NCBI GenBank assembly: GCA_026388815.1
Contig: JAPLJA010000009.1
Span: 1 to 42,492 of the forward strand
From: Pseudomonadota bacterium
GTDB lineage: Bacteria > Desulfobacterota > WTBG01 > JAPLJA01
Length of the DNA stretch: 42,492 nt
Reading direction: 5' to 3'
Shown: positions 42,446 to 42,492 of the stretch, piece by piece
Numbering within the stretch: position 1 is the first letter of the stretch
Layout of the letters: each line of letters opens with the position of its first letter
The notes under the pieces: generated by a model
Told to the model about the DNA's origin: nothing
Seen by the model: only the letters and a program-made list of their open reading frames with translations
The model's database searches: none
Translations under genes and position numbers: made by a program

Positions 42446-42492
42446 GATTTTTTACCCTTTCATGTATTTAGCGCTTGAAAAAGCATGTAAAA

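Overview
The window carries two kinds of sequence: host chromosome at both ends, and a ~34 kb island between them inserted at a tRNA-Phe gene. The host looks like a Gram-negative, probably anaerobic bacterium. It has a TonB-family protein with a periplasmic linker, an exosortase-associated (TIGR04073-like) secreted protein, a clostridial-type 2[4Fe-4S] ferredoxin, a DUF1786 protein and a Gld-type ABC system. Desulfobacterota or a neighbouring phylum is my guess from this gene mix; nothing in the window proves it.

Host left flank (1-8372). The end of an ABC-transporter ATPase is followed by its permease (GldF-like), a GldG-like auxiliary protein and a DUF4340 protein, all co-directional. An AbrB-like antitoxin/PIN toxin pair follows, sitting between the intact 3' end of the DUF4340 gene and a second, degenerate copy of that same 3' end. 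Then come a DUF2283 gene, a DUF1786 gene and a tonB-like gene on the minus strand, and the TIGR04073-like and ferredoxin genes on the plus strand, closed by a clear hairpin terminator. Palindromic repeats starting GTAGGGGCG occur only in this flank and form two of the stop codons.

Island (8373-42372). A perfect 47-bp direct repeat, the 3' part of tRNA-Phe, bounds the island. The intact tRNA-Phe gene (minus strand) is at the right edge and the orphan 3' part is at the left. No integrase or transposase gene is visible. Every gene I accept inside is on the plus strand. A near-consensus promoter (TTGACA-N17-TATAGG) lies ahead of the first gene.

Island core (8985-24298). In order: a membrane, zinc-ribbon GTPase; an Hsp70 fused to a von Willebrand A domain; a GrpE-like exchange factor; a second Hsp70; a giant protein with fibronectin-III-like repeats, zinc ribbons and a GTPase; and two proteins sharing an almost identical N-terminal domain that I read as GAP1 (GTPase-associated protein 1). 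One of these two is fused to a membrane helix and an OmpA/MotB-like peptidoglycan-binding domain. This fits the NTP-dependent biological conflict systems that couple chaperone-type NTPases, vWA domains, GTPases and GAP1. The Hsp70-vWA/GrpE/Hsp70 set, with fn3 and OmpA-like envelope anchors, is unusual in my knowledge and is the best candidate for an undescribed system.

Island second part (24377-34114). This holds YD/RHS-repeat proteins without any recognisable toxin tip (one with a single-base frameshift), two secreted TPR proteins, and a large RHS-like protein that shares a domain with one of the secreted TPR proteins. These could be the exported or surface-displayed arm of the system. 

Island third part (34192-42025). 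This part is more AT-rich towards its right end. It holds two HEAT-repeat proteins, a BtpA-like TIM barrel fused to a low-molecular-weight phosphatase-like domain, a tiny zinc-ribbon protein absent from the ORF track, small membrane proteins, a DUF6794-like protein and a short relic of a TPR gene. 

Working model (inference): Hsp70/GrpE and the GTPases act as an NTP-dependent threshold switch at the envelope. GAP1 proteins link the switch to the cell wall, and the YD-repeat, TPR and HEAT proteins serve as sensing or effector scaffolds.
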